From assembly GCA_947494965.1 (NCBI GenBank), contig CANLWV010000008.1:39113-103112 (forward strand): a DNA stretch of 64,000 bases, in the 5' to 3' direction. The position numbers and the translations under genes were made by a program. This DNA comes from an uncultured Salinicoccus sp. GTDB taxonomy: Bacteria; Bacillota; Bacilli; Staphylococcales; Salinicoccaceae. Positions within the stretch are counted from its first letter, which is position 1, and each line of letters begins with the position of its first letter. The notes below the pieces were generated by a model. That model ran no database searches. It was given only the letters and a program-made list of their open reading frames with translations, and was not told the origin of the DNA. Shown one piece after another: positions 41,506 through 51,131 of the stretch.

Positions 41506-44346
41506 TCAATCCCCCTGATGGTTTCTGTCCAACCATTTTTTTAGGTGCTGTCCCGTATAGCTTTTCGGTTCTGCCATTACGTCCTGGATTGAGCCGCTGA
41601 CTACGATGGTGCCTCCCCCATCGCCGCCTTCCGGGCCAAGGTCGATGACATGATCGGCCACTTTTATGACATCGAGGTTATGTTCGATGACAATGACGGT
41701 ATCCCCATTATTGACAAGACGCTGGATCACGGTGATCAATTTGCCTATATCCTCCGAATGAAGGCCAGTAGTGGGCTCATCCAATATATACAGCGTTTTT
41801 CCCTCAGATCGTCTGTGCAGTTCGGAAGCGAGTTTGACCCGTTGCGCCTCCCCGCCCGACAATGTCGTAGCAGGCTGACCCAATCGTACATAGCCAAGCC
41901 CCACATCAAGCAATGTTTTCATCCTGCGTTTGATCTTCGGGATATTTTCGAAGAAATAATAAGCTTCTTCCACTGTCATCTGCAGGACATCTGCGATGCT
42001 CTTATCTTTATATTTAACTTCCAGCGTCTCTCTATTATAACGCTTTCCATCGCATACTTCACATGGTACGAATACATCGGGCAGAAAATGCATTTCTATT
42101 TTGATGATGCCGTCACCTTTACAGGCTTCACACCTTCCACCTTTGACGTTGAAGCTGAACCGTCCTTTTTGGTACCCTCGCACTTTTGCTTCGTTCGTCT
42201 GGGCGAAGACATCCCTGATTGTGTCGAATACACCTGTATAAGTTGCAGGGTTACTGCGAGGTGTACGGCCAATCGGGGACTGGTCGATATCGATTATCTT
42301 CTCGATGTTTTCTGCGCCTCTTATCTCTTTATGGTCCCCGGGTATCTGTTTTGATTTATACAACTGAGTATGAAGTCCTTTATAGAGGATTTCATTGATC
42401 AGAGTACTTTTGCCCGACCCCGAGACTCCTGTGACCACATTCAAAACTGACAGCGGAACTTTTACGTTGAGATTCTTTAAATTGTTCTCTTTGCCTCCGC
42501 GTACCTCCAGCACCTTTTTCATGTCAGGTTTGCGGTACTCAATCGGCAGTGGAATTTCCTTCTTGCCACTCAAATATTGACCGGTGATCGAATCTTCATT
42601 CGCCATCACTTCTTCCGGTGTACCTTGAGCCATTATACGTCCACCATGCTCTCCTGCTCCAGGGCCAATGTCAATGAGGTGGTCACTTGCAAGCATAGTA
42701 TCTTCATCATGCTCCACCACAATCAGAGTATTGCCGAGGTCGCGCATGTCCTTGAGGGTGTTGATCAGGCGATCATTATCCCTTTGGTGAAGTCCAATCG
42801 AAGGCTCATCAAGTATATACAGTACTCCACTGAGTCTTGATCCAATCTGTGTCGCAAGACGTATGCGCTGCGCTTCACCCCCGGAGAGTGTACCACTCCG
42901 CCTATTCAGCGTCAGATAGTCCAGGCCGACATTATGAAGGAATGACAGGCGCTCATACACTTCTTTAAGGATCGGTGCCGCAATTTTTTTGTTTTGTTCA
43001 GACAGGGAGAGTCCATCAAAGAAATCTATCGCTTCTTTGACCGGTTGATCCACAGCCTGGCCTATGTGCCGCCCTTCTATTTTTACAGCAAGGGCTTCTG
43101 CATTCAGTCGGTATCCCTCACATGTCTTACACGTGATTTCCCTCATATATCTGCTCATTACATCCCTTGTGTAATCAGATGGGCTTTCCTTGTAGCGCCG
43201 TTCGATATTATTTATGATTCCTTCATAAGGCATCTTGCGGTTGCGGACTATACCGTTGCTTTGGGTGAACCTGTAGTTGACCACTTCGCCTTTAGATCCA
43301 TGCAGTATCAGGTCCTTTTCTTTCTTCTTGAGATCTTTAAAGGGGACATCCATATCTATACCAAAATGCTCGCAAGTCTGTCTGAGCAACGTTGGATAAT
43401 AGTCGGAGCTGATTGGTTGCCATGGGAGAAGTGCCCCCTCCTTTAATGTTAGGCTTGCATCAGGAATGACGAGTCGTTCATCCACTGCCATTTTCATGCC
43501 CAGGCCATCACAGTCCGGACACGCTCCGTACGGGGCGTTGAAGGAGAACAGTCTAGGTTCCATTTCAGATATGGTGAAACCACATATTGGACAGGAGAAA
43601 TGTTCGGAAAAATGCATGTCTTCCCCATCAATGACATTGACGGTAATGTTCCCTTCCCCTTTTTCCAGTGCAGTCTGCATCGAATCGCTCAAGCGCGCTT
43701 CAATGCCTTCGCGGATGGCAAGCCGGTCGACGACCACGTCCACATCATGCTTTTTGTTTTTTGAGAGTTCCGGTACGGATTCGATGTCATACATTTCCCC
43801 ATCTACAATGACCCGGGCATACCCTTCTCTAGCCAAATCTTCAAATATCTTTTCATGCAACCCTTTACGCCCCTTTATGACAGGGGCAAAAAGCTGTACC
43901 TTAGTCCTTTCCTGGAGCTCCATGACCCGGTCGACCATCTCTTGAACGGTCTGGGACGTGATTTCGACGCCATGGATTGGACAGAACGGGGTGCCTGCCC
44001 TTGCATAAAGCAGTCTGAGGTAATCATATATCTCAGTAATCGTAGATACGGTTGACCTTGGATTGTTGCTTGTCGTTTTCTGATCGATGGAAATCGCAGG
44101 TGACAATCCTTCTATCGAATCTACGTCTGGCTTCTCCATCTGTCCCAGGAATTGCCTGGCATAGGAACTCAACGATTCCACGTAGCGTCGTTGGCCCTCA
44201 GCATAGATGGTGTCGAACGCTAAGGAGGACTTCCCGGAACCGGATAGTCCGGTCATGACCACCAGGCTGTCCCTTGGGATGTCGACATCGATGCCTTTTA
44301 AGTTATGCTGTCTTGCACCCCTTACACTGATATACTTGTTCTTCAA
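41506..44346 (-). CDS. uvrA: Excinuclease ABC subunit A
   Basis: UvrA is the damage-recognising ATPase of nucleotide excision repair. The 946 residues hold two ABC ATPase units (Walker [10 protein letters not shown] near 34 and GVSGSGKST near 640). Both zinc modules (CPICGF...CPDC and CEACKGDG...CEVC) and both signatures (TLSGGEAQR) are present. It lies 4 nt after uvrB and shares its promoter with the SOS box. Confidence 0.98.
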   Translation of the reverse strand: MKNKYISVRGARQHNLKGIDVDIPRDSLVVMTGLSGSGKSSLAFDTIYAEGQRRYVESLSSYARQFLGQMEKPDVDSIEGLSPAISIDQKTTSNNPRSTVSTITEIYDYLRLLYARAGTPFCPIHGVEITSQTVQEMVDRVMELQERTKVQLFAPVIKGRKGLHEKIFEDLAREGYARVIVDGEMYDIESVPELSKNKKHDVDVVVDRLAIREGIEARLSDSMQTALEKGEGNITVNVIDGEDMHFSEHFSCPICGFTISEMEPRLFSFNAPYGACPDCDGLGMKMAVDERLVIPDASLTLKEGALLPWQPISSDYYPTLLRQTCEHFGIDMDVPFKDLKKKEKDLILHGSKGEVVNYRFTQSNGIVRNRKMPYEGIINNIERRYKESPSDYTRDVMSRYMREITCKTCEGYRLNAEALAVKIEGRHIGQAVDQPVKEAIDFFDGLSLSEQNKKIAAPILKEVYERLSFLHNVGLDYLTLNRRSGTLSGGEAQRIRLATQIGSRLSGVLYILDEPSIGLHQRDNDRLINTLKDMRDLGNTLIVVEHDEDTMLASDHLIDIGPGAGEHGGRIMAQGTPEEVMANEDSITGQYLSGKKEIPLPIEYRKPDMKKVLEVRGGKENNLKNLNVKVPLSVLNVVTGVSGSGKSTLINEILYKGLHTQLYKSKQIPGDHKEIRGAENIEKIIDIDQSPIGRTPRSNPATYTGVFDTIRDVFAQTNEAKVRGYQKGRFSFNVKGGRCEACKGDGIIKIEMHFLPDVFVPCEVCDGKRYNRETLEVKYKDKSIADVLQMTVEEAYYFFENIPKIKRRMKTLLDVGLGYVRLGQPATTLSGGEAQRVKLASELHRRSEGKTLYILDEPTTGLHSEDIGKLITVIQRLVNNGDTVIVIEHNLDVIKVADHVIDLGPEGGDGGGTIVVSGSIQDVMAEPKSYTGQHLKKWLDRNHQGD

Positions 44347-44350
44347 AATA

Positions 44351-46330
44351 TCACCCTTCTGCTTTCAATTCGAATAGTGCGTCCCTGAGTTCTGAAGCGG
44401 TTTCGAAATCGAGGTCCTTGGCAGCCTGTTTCATATCTTCTTCAAGCTGAGCCATCAATTTCTCTTTGTCCTTTTTCGTCATCTTGGTCTTCGTACGCTT
44501 ATCCGATCCGTCACTTCTGCTTTCTTTCTTAACTTCCACTTCCGCACTGATCGAATCTCGTACTTCTTTCTGTATAGTCTGAGGTGTAATGCCGTGTTGT
44601 TTGTTATATTCAATTTGAATTTCGCGTCGTCTTGCGGTCTCTTCGATGGCGTAGTTCATCGAATCGGTCATTTTATCCCCATATAGGATGACGTGTCCTT
44701 CACTGTTACGGGCTGCACGACCGATGGTCTGGACAAGTGACCGACTTGAACGCAGGAACCCTTCCTTGTCGGCATCCAATATTGCGACGAGCGAAACTTC
44801 AGGAATATCCAGACCTTCCCGGAGTAGGTTGATTCCAACCAGTACATCGTGGACGCCCATCCTGAGTTCCCTGATTATTTCAATGCGTTCAAGCGTCTTG
44901 ACTTCGGAATGCAGATATTGAACCTTTATTCCGGATTCTTTTAGATAGGCAGTCAAATCTTCTGACATTTTCTTAGTCAGTGTTGTGATCAGGACACGTT
45001 CATTCTTCTCGGTCCGGGTCACAATCTCCTCAAGCAGGTCATCAATCTGGTGTTCCGTCGGTCGGACATCGATAGTAGGGTCCAGCAATCCAGTCGGCCT
45101 TATGATTTGCTCGACCATCTTCTCAGTATGCTCCATTTCGTATGGTCCAGGTGTTGCTGAGACATAAAGCAACTGCTGGGTTTTCGCCTCAAATTCTTCA
45201 AATTTCAAAGGCCTGTTGTCGAGTGCACTCGGTAATCTGAATCCATGGTCCACTAAAACTTTCTTTCTTGCCTGGTCTCCGTTATACATACCCCTTATCT
45301 GCGGCACGCTGACGTGGGACTCATCTATCATGACCAGGAAGTCATCGAAATAATCAAGCAGTGTGTATGGGGTCGAACCCATGGGGCGCAGTGTCAGATG
45401 GACAGAATAGTTTTCTATCCCTGAGCAGAAGCCCATTTCCCGCATCATTTCCAAGTCATAGTTTGTCCGCTGTTCGAGTCGTTGTGCCTCAAGCAGCTTG
45501 TTATCATCACGCAAAATCTTAAGTTGCTCTTCAAGCTCTTTTTCTATGCGGCCGATGGCCACTTTCATCTTTTCCTCGCGCGTGACGAAGTGAGAGGCGG
45601 GAAAGATTGCGATATGCTCGCGCTCCGCCAATACTTCACCAGTCAGATAGTCCACTTCCCTGATGCGGTCTATTTCATCGCCAAAGAATTCAACGCGCAC
45701 GCATTGCTCATCCCGTGAAGCTGGGAATACTTCGACAATGTCTCCCCGCACCCTGAAAGTACCCCTTCTGAAATCAATATCATTTCGTGAATACTGGACA
45801 TCCACGAGCTTACGCAGAAACTCATTACGGTCCATCTGCATTCCAACCCGTGCGCTTACCACCATATCACGGTATTCTTCCGGGTTACCGAGACCGTAGA
45901 TGCAGCTGACAGATGAAATGATGATCACATCGTCGCGCTCAAACAACGCACTCGTTGCAGAGTGCCGCAATTTATCTATTTCATCATTAATCTGTGCATC
46001 CTTCTCTATGAAGGTATCCGTTTGAGGCACATAAGCTTCAGGTTGATAATAATCATAGTAACTCACAAAGTACTCTACCCTGTTATTCGGGAAGAATTCC
46101 TTGAATTCGCTGTATAGTTGTCCTGCCAAAGTTTTATTGTGTGCAATTATTAAAGTCGGTTTCCCCACTTTTTCAATCACTTTACTCATGGTATATGTTT
46201 TCCCGGTGCCTGTCGCACCGAGTAGTGTCTGATGTCTATTTCCGGACTTGATCTGTTCTGTAATCTCTTCTATCGCCTTTGGCTGATCGCCGGCAGGCTC
46301 AAATTTGGAGACCACTTCGAATTTGGCCAT
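44351..46330 (-). CDS. uvrB: Excinuclease ABC subunit B
   Basis: UvrB is the helicase-like damage-verifying subunit of UvrABC. The 659 residues show Walker [14 protein letters not shown] near 38, the beta-hairpin [12 protein letters not shown] near 92, DESH near 337, [20 protein letters not shown] near 520 and the C-terminal UVR domain ([18 protein letters not shown]). It heads the uvrB-uvrA-YvlB-like transcript behind a LexA-like box. Confidence 0.98.
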   Translation of the reverse strand: MAKFEVVSKFEPAGDQPKAIEEITEQIKSGNRHQTLLGATGTGKTYTMSKVIEKVGKPTLIIAHNKTLAGQLYSEFKEFFPNNRVEYFVSYYDYYQPEAYVPQTDTFIEKDAQINDEIDKLRHSATSALFERDDVIIISSVSCIYGLGNPEEYRDMVVSARVGMQMDRNEFLRKLVDVQYSRNDIDFRRGTFRVRGDIVEVFPASRDEQCVRVEFFGDEIDRIREVDYLTGEVLAEREHIAIFPASHFVTREEKMKVAIGRIEKELEEQLKILRDDNKLLEAQRLEQRTNYDLEMMREMGFCSGIENYSVHLTLRPMGSTPYTLLDYFDDFLVMIDESHVSVPQIRGMYNGDQARKKVLVDHGFRLPSALDNRPLKFEEFEAKTQQLLYVSATPGPYEMEHTEKMVEQIIRPTGLLDPTIDVRPTEHQIDDLLEEIVTRTEKNERVLITTLTKKMSEDLTAYLKESGIKVQYLHSEVKTLERIEIIRELRMGVHDVLVGINLLREGLDIPEVSLVAILDADKEGFLRSSRSLVQTIGRAARNSEGHVILYGDKMTDSMNYAIEETARRREIQIEYNKQHGITPQTIQKEVRDSISAEVEVKKESRSDGSDKRTKTKMTKKDKEKLMAQLEEDMKQAAKDLDFETASELRDALFELKAEG

Positions 46331-46362
46331 TCATTCTTCCCCCATTAATATGTTCGTAGACT

Positions 46363-46402
46363 ATTTTACAAAATAAAAATAGAAAAGACAAACATTTGTT
46401 CG
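46363..46402 (-). promoter_or_regulatory. uvrBA promoter with LexA (SOS) box
   Basis: On the minus strand TTGTCT (46386-46391), a 17-nt spacer and TAAAAT (46363-46368) lie about 33 nt before uvrB. CGAACAAATGTTTG (46389-46402) overlaps the -35 box and fits the Gram-positive LexA box CGAACnnnnGTTCG with one mismatch in the conserved arms. LexA should repress uvrBA until DNA damage. Confidence 0.85.
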
Positions 46403-46409
46403 GTGTTGG

Positions 46410-46646
46410 CTAATCGTCTTCCACTTTATCGACTTGGTAAACTTCCACTAGCATGTACCCTAAGACTATCGACAGCGAGTCAATGAATATCACCCATTCA
46501 GAATGATAGAAACCACGATAGATGGAGACTCCGAAGATTATGAAGGTCAGGAATACTGCGACGAACTTGTTGCGTGTCAACCTTGAAAAAATCACCACTG
46601 TAAGAGCCGGGACCACCATCCCCATCATGTACCAGTAAAGGGACAT
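46410..46646 (-). CDS. csbA: CsbA family small membrane protein
   Basis: A 78-residue membrane protein of the CsbA (DUF2198) family with three hydrophobic segments (about 4-22, 26-44 and 49-68) and an acidic tail. In Bacillus csbA lies next to uvrBA and is controlled by sigma B; its function is unknown. It starts 3 nt after the HD-domain gene stop and is followed by the uvrB promoter. Confidence 0.85.
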   Translation of the reverse strand: MSLYWYMMGMVVPALTVVIFSRLTRNKFVAVFLTFIIFGVSIYRGFYHSEWVIFIDSLSIVLGYMLVEVYQVDKVEDD

Positions 46647-46649
46647 TCA

Positions 46650-47288
46650 TCAGAGCTCCTTTTCCATTATGGCTTCAGTAATATCCATCAGTTCAGTTTT
46701 CGGTATGAATCTCTCCCGCAACATATCCGGAAGTATGTTCTCAAGGAAGTCGGTTACACATTCCAGATGGGAATACTTTCTGATGGTCAGTAGAGACATT
46801 TCGTAGATTTCAAAAAATAGAGGCTCGGGATTACGTTTTTGTATTTCACCGAAAGATTCGTATAACAAGTCGATCTTATCCGCTACGGCCAATATCTCAC
46901 CTTCAACCGTACCATCCTTGCCCTCTTTGAAACGCCTTAAATAGGTTTCCTGATACTCGACTGGAAATTCTTCCAGCACAAACCGCTTAGTCATGCTCTC
47001 TTCAACTTCTTTGAACAGCACATTGAGTTCATCAGAGGCATATTTGACTGGTGTTTTGATGTCACCTGTGAATATTTCCGGATAATCATGGTTCAATGCC
47101 TTCTCATAAAGGCTTTTCCAGTCAATATCCGTTCCATTATGTTCTTCTACAGTGCCTAGGTACTGGGCGATTTTAGTTACTTTAAAAGAATGGGCTGCCA
47201 CATTATGGTCCTGATATTTAAATTTTCCGGGACACCTCACGAGTTTTTCCAGATCATTTAGACTTTTAAAGTATTGGTGGACTCCCAT
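46650..47288 (-). CDS. YfbR-like HD-domain protein (putative 5'-deoxynucleotidase)
   Basis: A 212-residue HD phosphohydrolase with VAAHSFKV near residue 32, the paired NHDYPEIFTGDIKTP near 67-81 and AVADKIDLLYESFGE near 137-151. It resembles YfbR, which removes phosphate from deoxynucleoside monophosphates; the substrate here is inferred. It lies 2 nt from the TlpA-like gene and 3 nt from csbA, so all three are one message. Confidence 0.82.
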   Translation of the reverse strand: MGVHQYFKSLNDLEKLVRCPGKFKYQDHNVAAHSFKVTKIAQYLGTVEEHNGTDIDWKSLYEKALNHDYPEIFTGDIKTPVKYASDELNVLFKEVEESMTKRFVLEEFPVEYQETYLRRFKEGKDGTVEGEILAVADKIDLLYESFGEIQKRNPEPLFFEIYEMSLLTIRKYSHLECVTDFLENILPDMLRERFIPKTELMDITEAIMEKEL

Positions 47289-47290
47289 AA

Positions 47291-47875
47291 TTATTCCTCC
47301 TTGACGTAGTTGATGTAATCTTGAAGCAGTTTACGCTCGACCTCTCCGACATATGCTCTGATTATTTCCCCTTCAGAATCCACGAAAAATGTTGTAGGCA
47401 TCAGATGGATATTGAAGGTCTGGAGGGCAGAATCTTCATCCGAAAACTCATAGACTGGATAGGAGACTTTGAATTCTTCCAGGAACTTATCTCTATTGGA
47501 TGCCTTATCGTCTACATTTATTCCAATGATGTCAACGGCTTGATCCTTATGCGCCTGATGGAATTCATTCAATTCAGGTGTCTCGCGACGGCACGGGTCA
47601 CACCATGAGGCAAAAAAGTTGATGACAGTCACTTCATTATCTTTTATGATCGCCTTCATTTTTTCCTCGTCATTCCGTACACCCTCCATTTTCTCATGGA
47701 TGATGTTCATGCCAACTGCATGATGGTTGTCCTTACCTTCCGACTCTTGGAGTGTTTTTAAAGATTGTTCTTTCAAGCCCTCTTCCGACATGTTGATGAC
47801 AGCGGTGACGCCTGCCCCAACTGTCAAAAAGAATAAGCCCAATATGATTATGATGACGATGTTTTTAAGTTTCAT
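47291..47875 (-). CDS. TlpA/ResA-like thiol-disulfide oxidoreductase
   Basis: A 194-residue membrane-anchored thioredoxin: one N-terminal helix (about 7-28), then a TlpA domain facing outside with FFASWCDPCRRETPEL (CxxC near residues 92-95) and cis-proline HLMPTTFFVDSEG. Such proteins reduce exported protein thiols, for example in cytochrome c maturation; a lipoprotein cytochrome c is encoded 1.6 kb away. The substrate is not known. It heads the TlpA-HD-csbA group. Confidence 0.9.
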   Translation of the reverse strand: MKLKNIVIIIILGLFFLTVGAGVTAVINMSEEGLKEQSLKTLQESEGKDNHHAVGMNIIHEKMEGVRNDEEKMKAIIKDNEVTVINFFASWCDPCRRETPELNEFHQAHKDQAVDIIGINVDDKASNRDKFLEEFKVSYPVYEFSDEDSALQTFNIHLMPTTFFVDSEGEIIRAYVGEVERKLLQDYINYVKEE

Positions 47876-47960
47876 ATTTCAACAAACCTTATTATTTATT
47901 TAGATTAGTTTAACATAACTTATAGAGACTTACATTTAATAGAGCGTGCTGAAGTGCATG

Positions 47961-47988
47961 AAAAAAGGCCAGGACCGAGTCCTGACCT
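47961..47988 (-). terminator. Intrinsic terminator after the LysM-NlpC/P60 gene
   Basis: On the minus strand AGGTCAGGAC and GTCCTGGCCT (47966-47988) form a 10-bp stem followed by TTTTTT. It begins 13 nt past the stop. Confidence 0.88.
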
Positions 47989-48001
47989 ACCATTATATGG
48001 A

Positions 48002-49165
48002 TTAATATCTGAAGTATCCATCGATTGAACCGTGCACATAACTCACAGCACGCTGTCCTACACCTTCAGATGGATTCAATGCGTCTACCATTTGGCCATT
48101 GCCGATGTAGATACCGACGTGTGAACCGCCATTGAAGAATACAAGATCTCCTGGTTGAGGGTTGGATACTTGTGTACCTGCTGCCATTTGACCTGCGGCA
48201 GTTCTTGGAAGGTTAACACCTTTAAATGCTTTCATGAACTGTTGGGAAAGGGCTGAACAATCTACTGCTGTAGAAGTATTAGCACCATATACATAGCTCT
48301 TGCCTGCTGCTACCGAATGTGCTACAGAGGCTGCATTGCCACCCACATTTGATACTTGCTGGCTTTGAGCCTTTTCAGTTTCCTGCTTTTGTGCTTTTGC
48401 TTGTTCTGCTTCCCTTTGTTCAATTCTTTGCTGACGTTCTGCCTCAGCTTGTTCCGCTGCACGATCATTGTTCTGTTGTGCCGCCGGTGCAGAAGGCTGC
48501 TCTACTGTTGTCTCTTCTACTTCAGCCTGCTCTGCCGCACGCTGTTCCGCTGCTGCCTGTTCTGCTTCAGCCTGCTCGGCTGCACGCTGTTCCGCTGCCG
48601 CTTGTTCTGCTTCAGCTTGCTCGGCTGCACGATCCGCTTCAGTCTGCTCAACTGCAGAAGATGTTTGATTTTCAACGGTTTCTTCTACTGCTGGTGCTGT
48701 CTCGACAACTTCACTCTGTTCTTCTACAACAGGTGCAGCTTCAAGGACTTCACTCTGCTCTTCTACAGCAGGTGCAGCATTACCGGAGACGATCAATGTT
48801 TTACCTGCAAAGATAAGATCGGAAGATAGGTTGTTCCATTCCATGATCTGTTGGTACTCGACATTGAATTTCTGTCCTATTTTAAAGAGGGTATCGCCTG
48901 GTTGGATGACGTATGTGCCATCGTCAGCCGTCTCGGCTTTTTTAACTTCTTCTTTTCCCTCAAGGCTCAGCTGCTCGCCTTCAATAATAAGGTCGCTAGA
49001 GAGTCCATTTACTTCTTTAAGCGCAGAAACTGTTGTTCCATGTTCAGTTGCAAGGCCCCAAAGCGTATCTCCACTCTCTACGGTATAATCTGCTGCAGAT
49101 ATATTGCTGGATGCGACACCTGTGAGTGCAGTGACTGTTGCGACTGATAGTAGCGTCTTTTTCAT
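48002..49165 (-). CDS. Secreted LysM-NlpC/P60 cell-wall hydrolase
   Basis: A 387-residue exported endopeptidase that should cut peptidoglycan stem peptides. Order: signal peptide (about 1-25, cut near SAADYTV), LysM at about 27-70 and 85-130, a long acidic Ala/Glu/Gln-rich linker with two tandem repeat families (about 130-275), then NlpC/P60. Cys303 (DCSALS) and His349 (GSHVGIY) are present. The usual third catalytic polar residue, His or Asn, is aspartate (361). In staphylococci the gene at this position encodes a LysM-CHAP protein. A WalR box lies upstream. Confidence 0.92.
   Translation of the reverse strand: MKKTLLSVATVTALTGVASSNISAADYTVESGDTLWGLATEHGTTVSALKEVNGLSSDLIIEGEQLSLEGKEEVKKAETADDGTYVIQPGDTLFKIGQKFNVEYQQIMEWNNLSSDLIFAGKTLIVSGNAAPAVEEQSEVLEAAPVVEEQSEVVETAPAVEETVENQTSSAVEQTEADRAAEQAEAEQAAAEQRAAEQAEAEQAAAEQRAAEQAEVEETTVEQPSAPAAQQNNDRAAEQAEAERQQRIEQREAEQAKAQKQETEKAQSQQVSNVGGNAASVAHSVAAGKSYVYGANTSTAVDCSALSQQFMKAFKGVNLPRTAAGQMAAGTQVSNPQPGDLVFFNGGSHVGIYIGNGQMVDALNPSEGVGQRAVSYVHGSIDGYFRY
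48522..48638. repeat. 45-bp tandem repeat in the LysM-NlpC/P60 linker
   Basis: Two nearly identical 45-bp units begin at 48522 and 48567, with a partial third from 48612. Each encodes 15 residues of the AEQAAAEQRAAEQAE type. Copy number may vary between strains by slippage. Confidence 0.85.
48680..48778. repeat. 39-bp tandem repeat in the LysM-NlpC/P60 linker
   Basis: About 2.5 copies of a 39-bp unit (ACTTCACTCTG recurs at 48708 and 48747) encode 13-residue repeats of the APVVEEQSEVVET type, next to the 45-bp repeats. Confidence 0.8.
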
Positions 49166-49287
49166 AAGTAAATAAATCCTCCTATTTTTTGAATATATTG
49201 TATGTGTTTATGTTTATATCTATCCCACTCAGGGTAAATTTGTGTTGTGGTTTCATCTTATAATGTTTCTTTGTGACTCCGATGCAC

Positions 49288-49337
49288 ACTATAGCACAGA
49301 ATATCAGCCATTTGTGCCTTTGTAATACACTTGTAAT
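49288..49337 (-). promoter_or_regulatory. WalR box and promoter of the LysM-NlpC/P60 gene
   Basis: The plus strand reads TGTAAT-ACACT-TGTAAT at 49321-49337, a perfect match to the WalR (YycF) consensus of two TGTAAT hexamers 5 nt apart. On the minus strand an extended -10 box TGCTATAGT (TATAGT at 49288-49293) follows at activator spacing, with a poor -35. The leader of about 115 nt before the start is long. WalR control of this autolysin is inferred. The rest of the gene-free stretch 49166-49495 holds the 40-nt terminator palindrome and nothing else I recognise. Confidence 0.75.
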
Positions 49338-49382
49338 GTAAAAGAAATCACTGAAATACAGCGTAATATAATGTTAGGCATT

Positions 49383-49422
49383 AAAAGGCCACTGACTGGA
49401 ATATTCCAGTCAGTGGCCTTTT
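49383..49422. terminator. 40-nt perfect palindromic terminator
   Basis: AAAAGGCCACTGACTGGAAT is followed directly by its exact reverse complement, so the stem works on both strands. It ends transcripts from the cytochrome c gene and shields the WalR-controlled promoter. Confidence 0.9.
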
Positions 49423-49495
49423 ACTCATAATTCTATGTTTTCGGTTTTTAAGGCAACATCACTGGACGTCACCTTTTATGTCATAATCGAACAGC

Positions 49496-49882
49496 TTACT
49501 CACCTGTTTGGCTGGACAACCATTTTACCAAGGCATCCATTTCCTCTTCATCTGAAACGAGACCACCAGGCATGCCGTCTCCACCTTCGTCAATTTGTGT
49601 ACGTATTTCATCTTCAGACATCTTACTGCCTACGTCCGTAAGTGCTGGACCGGATGCGCCTTCAAGATTTTCACCGTGACAGCTCATACAGTTATTTTGT
49701 TCATATGCTTGCTTGGCAAGGTCTGTGTCTCCAGAATCTGCACTGCTTTCCTCTGTGCTGCTTTCTTCCTCAGTACTTGCCTCACCAGTCGATTCCTCTG
49801 TGGATTCCTCATCTCCAGACCCTCCACAAGCGCCGAGGACAAGAACCAATGCAAAACTCATAAGTAACCAGAATTTTTTCAT
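49496..49882 (-). CDS. Membrane-anchored lipoprotein cytochrome c (c551/CccB type)
   Basis: A 128-residue small cytochrome c that should pass electrons at the outer face of the membrane. The signal peptide ends in LVLGAC (lipidated Cys19), an acidic Ser/Glu/Thr linker follows (about 24-52), and the heme site CMSCH is near residues 65-69 with an axial methionine in DGMPGG near 103. It stands between secA-prfB and the LysM gene, as in staphylococci. Lgt, needed for its lipidation, is also in this window. Confidence 0.92.
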   Translation of the reverse strand: MKKFWLLMSFALVLVLGACGGSGDEESTEESTGEASTEEESSTEESSADSGDTDLAKQAYEQNNCMSCHGENLEGASGPALTDVGSKMSEDEIRTQIDEGGDGMPGGLVSDEEEMDALVKWLSSQTGE

Positions 49883-49907
49883 TACACTGTCTCCTTTACA
49901 TTATGAT

Positions 49908-49939
49908 ATAGACTATATAGGTCTATTACCCATCTACAA
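49908..49939 (-). promoter_or_regulatory. Cytochrome c promoter with overlapping inverted repeat
   Basis: On the minus strand TTGTAG (49934-49939), a 16-nt spacer and TATAGT (49912-49917) lie 30 nt before the start. ATAGAC-N7-GTCTAT (49908-49926) is a perfect 6-bp inverted repeat spanning the -10 box, an operator-like position. I do not recognise the regulator. Confidence 0.55.
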
Positions 49940-49966
49940 GAGTGAGATAAACATTAATTGAATATT

Positions 49967-49996
49967 TAAAAACGCCCATACTGTAGGGTATGGACG
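49967..49996 (-). terminator. Intrinsic terminator of secA-prfB
   Basis: On the minus strand CGTCCATAC and GTATGGGCG (49973-49996, one G.U pair) form a stem followed by TTTTT, 7 nt past the prfB stop. Confidence 0.88.
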
Positions 49997-50003
49997 CCGG
50001 AAC

Positions 50004-51114
50004 TTAATTTTGATCCATCGTCATGCGCAGGTAGGCATTGATGAAGGGACCAATATCTCCATCCATCACCTTTTCGGTATTGCCCACCTCCATGTTTGTG
50101 CGGTGATCCTTTACCATGGAGTATGGGTGGAATACATAGGAGCGAATCTGACTACCCCAGCCTATTTCCTTCTGTTCTCCTTTGATGGCATCCATCTCCG
50201 CGCGGCGCTCCTCAAGTTCTTTTTGGTAAAGTTTGGACTTGAGCATATTCATCGCCTGTTCCCGGTTTTTGATCTGGGACCGTTCATTTTGACAGGTCAC
50301 GACGATTCCGGTTGGATGGTGCGTGATTCTGACAGCTGAATCGGATGTATTGACATGCTGTCCCCCGGCTCCACTGGAGCGGTACGTATCCACATTGATG
50401 TCGTCTGATTTAACTTCAATCTCAATATCCTTATTGTCGAATTGTGGTGTGACTTCGCAAGAAACAAAAGATGTGTGTCTCCGCCCAGATGAATCAAATG
50501 GGGATATCCGCACCAGCCTGTGAACCCCTTTTTCAGCTTTTAGCAGCCCATAGCTGTTCAACCCTCTGATGAGTAGTGCCACACTTTTCACCCCGGCTTC
50601 GTCCCCTGACTGATAATCGAGCGTCTCGACTTTGAAGCCCTGTTGGTCGGCATACCGTTGATACATCCTAAGCAACATCTCGGCCCAGTCTTGGGACTCG
50701 GTGCCCCCTGCGCCGGGATGCAGTTCGAGAATCGCATCCAGTTCATCATGTTCATTGTTCAGAAGCATGTTCAACTCAAATTTGTCGATTTTGGCGCGTA
50801 CTTGATCAACATTTTCTTCAAGTACCTGATACATTTCCTCATCCTCTTCTTCTTTGAGCAGCTCGTGGGATACTTCCATATCCTCAACGGCTTCCTCGAT
50901 GGCATGGAACTCATCTACAACTTTCTTCAAATTGTTGTTCTTATCTATGACTTCCTGCGCCTTTTCCTGATTATCCCAAAAACCCGGGTCGGTCATCTGC
51001 TCTTCATACTCTTTTATCTGTGTTTCTTTTTCCTCTAAGTCAAAGAGACCCCCTAAAGTCATCTAATTTACCGTGCATCTCCGTAATGAAGTTCCTGATT
51101 TCATGAATTTCCAT
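50004..51114 (-). CDS. prfB: Peptide chain release factor 2, with programmed +1 frameshift
   Basis: RF2 ends translation at UGA and UAA. The full protein starts at ATG 51114 ([24 protein letters not shown]), meets an in-frame UGA at 51040-51042, and continues in the +1 frame as [14 protein letters not shown] to the stop at 50004. The main frame has the GGQ motif ([12 protein letters not shown]) near residue 250 and the SPF anticodon-like motif ([14 protein letters not shown]). AAGGG precedes the ATG. It lies 17 nt downstream of secA. Confidence 0.97.
51040..51054 (-). other. prfB: prfB programmed frameshift site
   Basis: On the minus strand AGGGGG-TCT-CTT-TGA-C is the classic RF2 autoregulatory site: an internal Shine-Dalgarno-like AGGGGG (51049-51054) three bases before the slippery CTT followed by stop TGA and C. 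Low RF2 lets the ribosome shift. Confidence 0.97.
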
Positions 51115-51131
51115 AAATACCCTTCTTTCTC

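Noticed and set aside
48522..48778. Possible CRISPR array
   Set aside because: The repeats are in frame, contiguous without unique spacers and encode a protein linker.
48319..48829. Leucine- and cysteine-rich plus-strand frames opposite the LysM linker
   Set aside because: They arise from the repeated Ala/Glu/Gln codons on the other strand.
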